64,000 nt of DNA, from contig JBNKOE010000003.1 of the NCBI GenBank assembly GCA_050294475.1, positions 178,657-242,656 of the forward strand, written 5' to 3'. A model generated the notes under the pieces. It ran no database searches, was not told the origin of the DNA, and saw nothing but the letters and a program-made list of their open reading frames with translations. Source of the DNA: Thalassobellus sp050294475. GTDB lineage: Bacteria > Bacteroidota > Bacteroidia > Flavobacteriales > Flavobacteriaceae. The translations under genes and the position numbers were made by a program. Positions 62,663-64,000 of this stretch are shown here, in pieces (position 1 is the first letter of the stretch; each line of letters begins with the position of its first letter).

Positions 62663-62794
62663 ATGGAAACTCAAATTACTATGCCGTCCAAGTTATATGT
62701 AAGAGTTGATATACATAATAGAAGTTGGAAAGTTCATTGCTCAACAGATTTGTTTTGTGGTAAGTCTTTTAGTATGCCACCAGAAGCTGTTTAA
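62663..62794 (+). pseudogene. IS110-family transposase remnant (N-terminal 43 codons)
   Basis: ATG frame of 43 residues: MPSKLYVRVDIHNRSWKVHC, then TDLFCGKSFSMPPEAV and a stop. This is the start of an IS110-like DEDD recombinase (first catalytic Asp in YVRVDIH). Some 280 or more residues are missing and the following DNA is unrelated, so the element is dead. Confidence 0.7.
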
Positions 62795-62868
62795 TTAAAA
62801 ATGAAATATTAATTTTGAATAACTTAGCTAGTGCTTTTCATAGGACACGGTGTTGTGTACAGTTATTT

Positions 62869-63543
62869 TTAAACCTCTACTTTAAGGAAGTACAAATCTT
62901 CAACATTTCCCCAATGAAAATTATAGTTTTGTTCTAAAGTTATATCTTCTCCATATGGTTTTTCCGTCTTGTAAGAAAGCATTTTACCAGCTTGGTATTC
63001 CGCTCCATGTCTAAAGTCAAAATCAGAAGTATTGGCTGAATACTTTTGTTTGTTTACATAATGAGTATGATCCGTTGCTAGAATAAAAAAACATAAATCT
63101 ATTCCATTATCCTTATACTTTTCGAGATTTGAAATATCCTTAAATACATCATATCTATTGTTTGGTTCTCTTTGATTTTTCTTTTTGTAGAATTTTAATT
63201 CTATTGCAGCTTTTGTAGTTTTTCCATTTAATGAATAGTTGATTTGAATATCAATTCTAGCCCTTTTGGATTTACTTTTAATTGATTCAGTATTTAAATC
63301 AATATGGTTTTCAAAACTAATTTGAAATTTGTCATCAGGTCTGAACTCATATAGCGAGCCAAGAGTTTTAAGAATTATTCCAAGTTCACATTGGAAAGCT
63401 GTTTCATTTTTCACTTTCAATCCTCCATTTGAAAGCTTATTACAAAAAATTCGATATGATTGGTCAATTATTTCTTCAACAATAGTTTCACCTTTTTTGT
63501 AAATATGTTTTTCAATTTCATTAGTTAGTTTAGAATTATTCAT
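62869..63543 (-). CDS. PD-(D/E)XK nuclease-like protein, accessory
   Basis: 224 residues from ATG 63543; a longer frame to 63654 runs into repeat DNA and is rejected. N-terminal helices (about 1-75) precede a core with ARIDIQINYS (near 106) and AAIELKFYKK (near 123), i.e. Asp ... Glu-x-Lys, the catalytic pattern of PD-(D/E)XK nucleases. Then LCFFILATDHTHYVN and a C-terminal HWGNVEDLYFLKVEV. Known relatives not recognised. No methylase partner is near. It lies between two TTGTrTACA motifs, like a mobile cassette. Confidence 0.65.
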   Translation of the reverse strand: MNNSKLTNEIEKHIYKKGETIVEEIIDQSYRIFCNKLSNGGLKVKNETAFQCELGIILKTLGSLYEFRPDDKFQISFENHIDLNTESIKSKSKRARIDIQINYSLNGKTTKAAIELKFYKKKNQREPNNRYDVFKDISNLEKYKDNGIDLCFFILATDHTHYVNKQKYSANTSDFDFRHGAEYQAGKMLSYKTEKPYGEDITLEQNYNFHWGNVEDLYFLKVEV

Positions 63544-63591
63544 TATTATACTTAAAATTATTCCTTTTGTTGGTATTGTATACAACGGGTA

Positions 63592-63703
63592 CGTATAAGA
63601 ATAGTGCGGGTTTGCGTGCGAGGATTTTCCGAAGAAAAATCTAGAAGCTAGCAAAACTGCACTAACTTTGATTAAGCACTAAACTAAGCATTATTTTTAT
63701 ACG
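63592..63703. repeat. 112-bp palindromic, attC-like element
   Basis: Terminal arms CGTATAAGAATAGTGC (63592-63607) and GCATTATTTTTATACG (63688-63703) pair over all 16 positions (14 Watson-Crick, 2 G-T). Internal alternative stem TAGTGCGGGTTTGC / GCAAAACTGCACTA (63602-63615 / 63651-63664) and a small GATTTT/AAAATC hairpin. Directly left is the exact palindrome TTGTATACAA (63576-63585). A folded single strand would look like an integron attC site, but no integrase is in view. Confidence 0.6.
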
Positions 63704-63751
63704 GCTTAAGTTTGTTATTCATTAAATTAGATAAATAAATTAGAAAGCACA

Positions 63752-63822
63752 AAAGAGAGGATTAAGGTTAATTTATACGGTGAAGCTTTAGACTTCGACA
63801 ACATTGAAAATCCCCTCTCTTT
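63752..63822 (+). ncRNA. Candidate IS110 bridge RNA stem-loop
   Basis: In the 213-base non-coding leader between the probable element end (about 63704) and the transposase ATG. A 9-bp perfect stem AAAGAGAGG / CCTCTCTTT (63752-63760 / 63814-63822), extended by ATT/AAT after a CC bulge, closes a large loop. The loop holds TTTATACGG (63772-63780) on its 5' side, a GAAG/CTTC hairpin and ACAAC on its 3' side. A second small hairpin GAGG/CCTC follows at 63849-63864. Position and shape fit IS621-type bridge RNA; inferred, not tested. Confidence 0.5.
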
Positions 63823-63917
63823 ACTACACAGATTTCGTACAGTTCTATGAGGCTTTAAGACCTCGATTTTAAGTCGTTGAAACTCGCGTAGCTTGTCCTT
63901 TCAAAAAACATTTTCTT

Positions 63918-64000
63918 ATGAATAAAGATATTAAATATTTTGGAATAGACATCAGTCATTTAGTATTTGATGTAACAGATTCAGATGGTAATTACTATCA
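63918..64000 (+). CDS. IS110-family transposase, cut by window edge
   Basis: ATG 63918 opens NKDIKYFGIDISHLVFDVTD and SDGNYYQ up to the last base. YFGIDIS...FDV is the first DEDD strand of IS110 recombinases, with the catalytic Asp near residue 10. A different subfamily from the dead copy at 62.7 kb. Only 27 codons are seen. Confidence 0.75.
   Translation, partial: MNKDIKYFGIDISHLVFDVTDSDGNYY

Noticed and set aside
63544..63654. 37-residue N-terminal extension of the nuclease-like gene
   Set aside because: It translates the TTGTATACAA palindrome and the left arm of the 112-bp element.
62538..63780. TTTATACGG as terminal repeat of one composite transposon
   Set aside because: All three copies are direct and unevenly spaced, and one is inside the candidate RNA loop; a target/guide relation explains them better.

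Overview
The window looks like chromosomal DNA of a marine-type Flavobacteriaceae (Bacteroidota). It is AT-rich. The family's -7 promoter box TAnnTTTG recurs upstream of many genes, and Shine-Dalgarno sequences are largely absent. Characteristic families include a PID-CTERM sorting substrate, an OmpA protein with thrombospondin type 3 repeats, a GreA-like protein of the kind often misnamed 3-oxoacyl-ACP synthase, a HopJ-like protein and a Nudix-type AraR. No rRNA, CRISPR array or prophage was seen. There are two tRNA genes.

Layout. 1-2.2 kb: glycogen synthesis (glgA-glgC, leftward, glgC cut by the window edge). 2.5-5.3 kb: a TPR histidine kinase and its NarL-type regulator. 5.5-7.3 kb: lepA. 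7.5-15.6 kb: a plug-domain envelope protein, a LytS/LytTR pair and a TlpA-like thioredoxin fusion. 15.7-18.2 kb (leftward): a tight operon of an Lgt-like membrane protein, a radical SAM protein resembling archaeal tetraether synthase Tes/MJ0619, and two paralogous small membrane proteins. This is the best candidate for an undescribed pathway. 18.3-21.5 kb: dusB, a LolC/E-type permease, rbfA and a decayed methylmalonyl-CoA epimerase gene. 21.6-28 kb: tRNA(CAT), a PID-CTERM peptide, ribE, pdxA and the fatty-acid block yceD-rpmF-fabH-accB-accC. 28-36.3 kb: a FAD oxidoreductase, a GreA-like protein, an ABC ATPase, a prolyl oligopeptidase, asd, mscL, alr and tdk. 36.5-48.4 kb: rsmI, hopJ-like, a MORN lipoprotein, CMD and OsmC proteins, recJ, an MFS carrier, lpxH-like, queD, a 2OG oxygenase, two tiny membrane proteins, MATE, GNAT, USP and tRNA-Ala. 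48.6-52.2 kb: arabinofuranosidase, galactose mutarotase and the probable AraR regulator. 52.2-60.8 kb: an AddAB-like helicase-nuclease pair separated by ompA. 60.9 kb: superoxide dismutase.

The right end (61.5-64 kb) is accessory DNA. It holds a CDF-like transporter, a transposase remnant, a PD-(D/E)XK-like nuclease gene, a 112-bp palindromic element resembling an attC hairpin, and the start of an IS110-family element. The non-coding leader of that element has a bridge-RNA-like stem-loop. A 9-nt stretch in its loop, TTTATACGG, also occurs at the inferred left insertion boundary.

Across the window a palindromic intergenic repeat family occurs at least four times (19.4, 28.0, 44.0 and 61.6 kb). 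Several start codons were moved from the longest reading frame to the first credible codon by family N-terminus and by promoter position. Three adjacent genes near 18-21 kb appear to use TTG.
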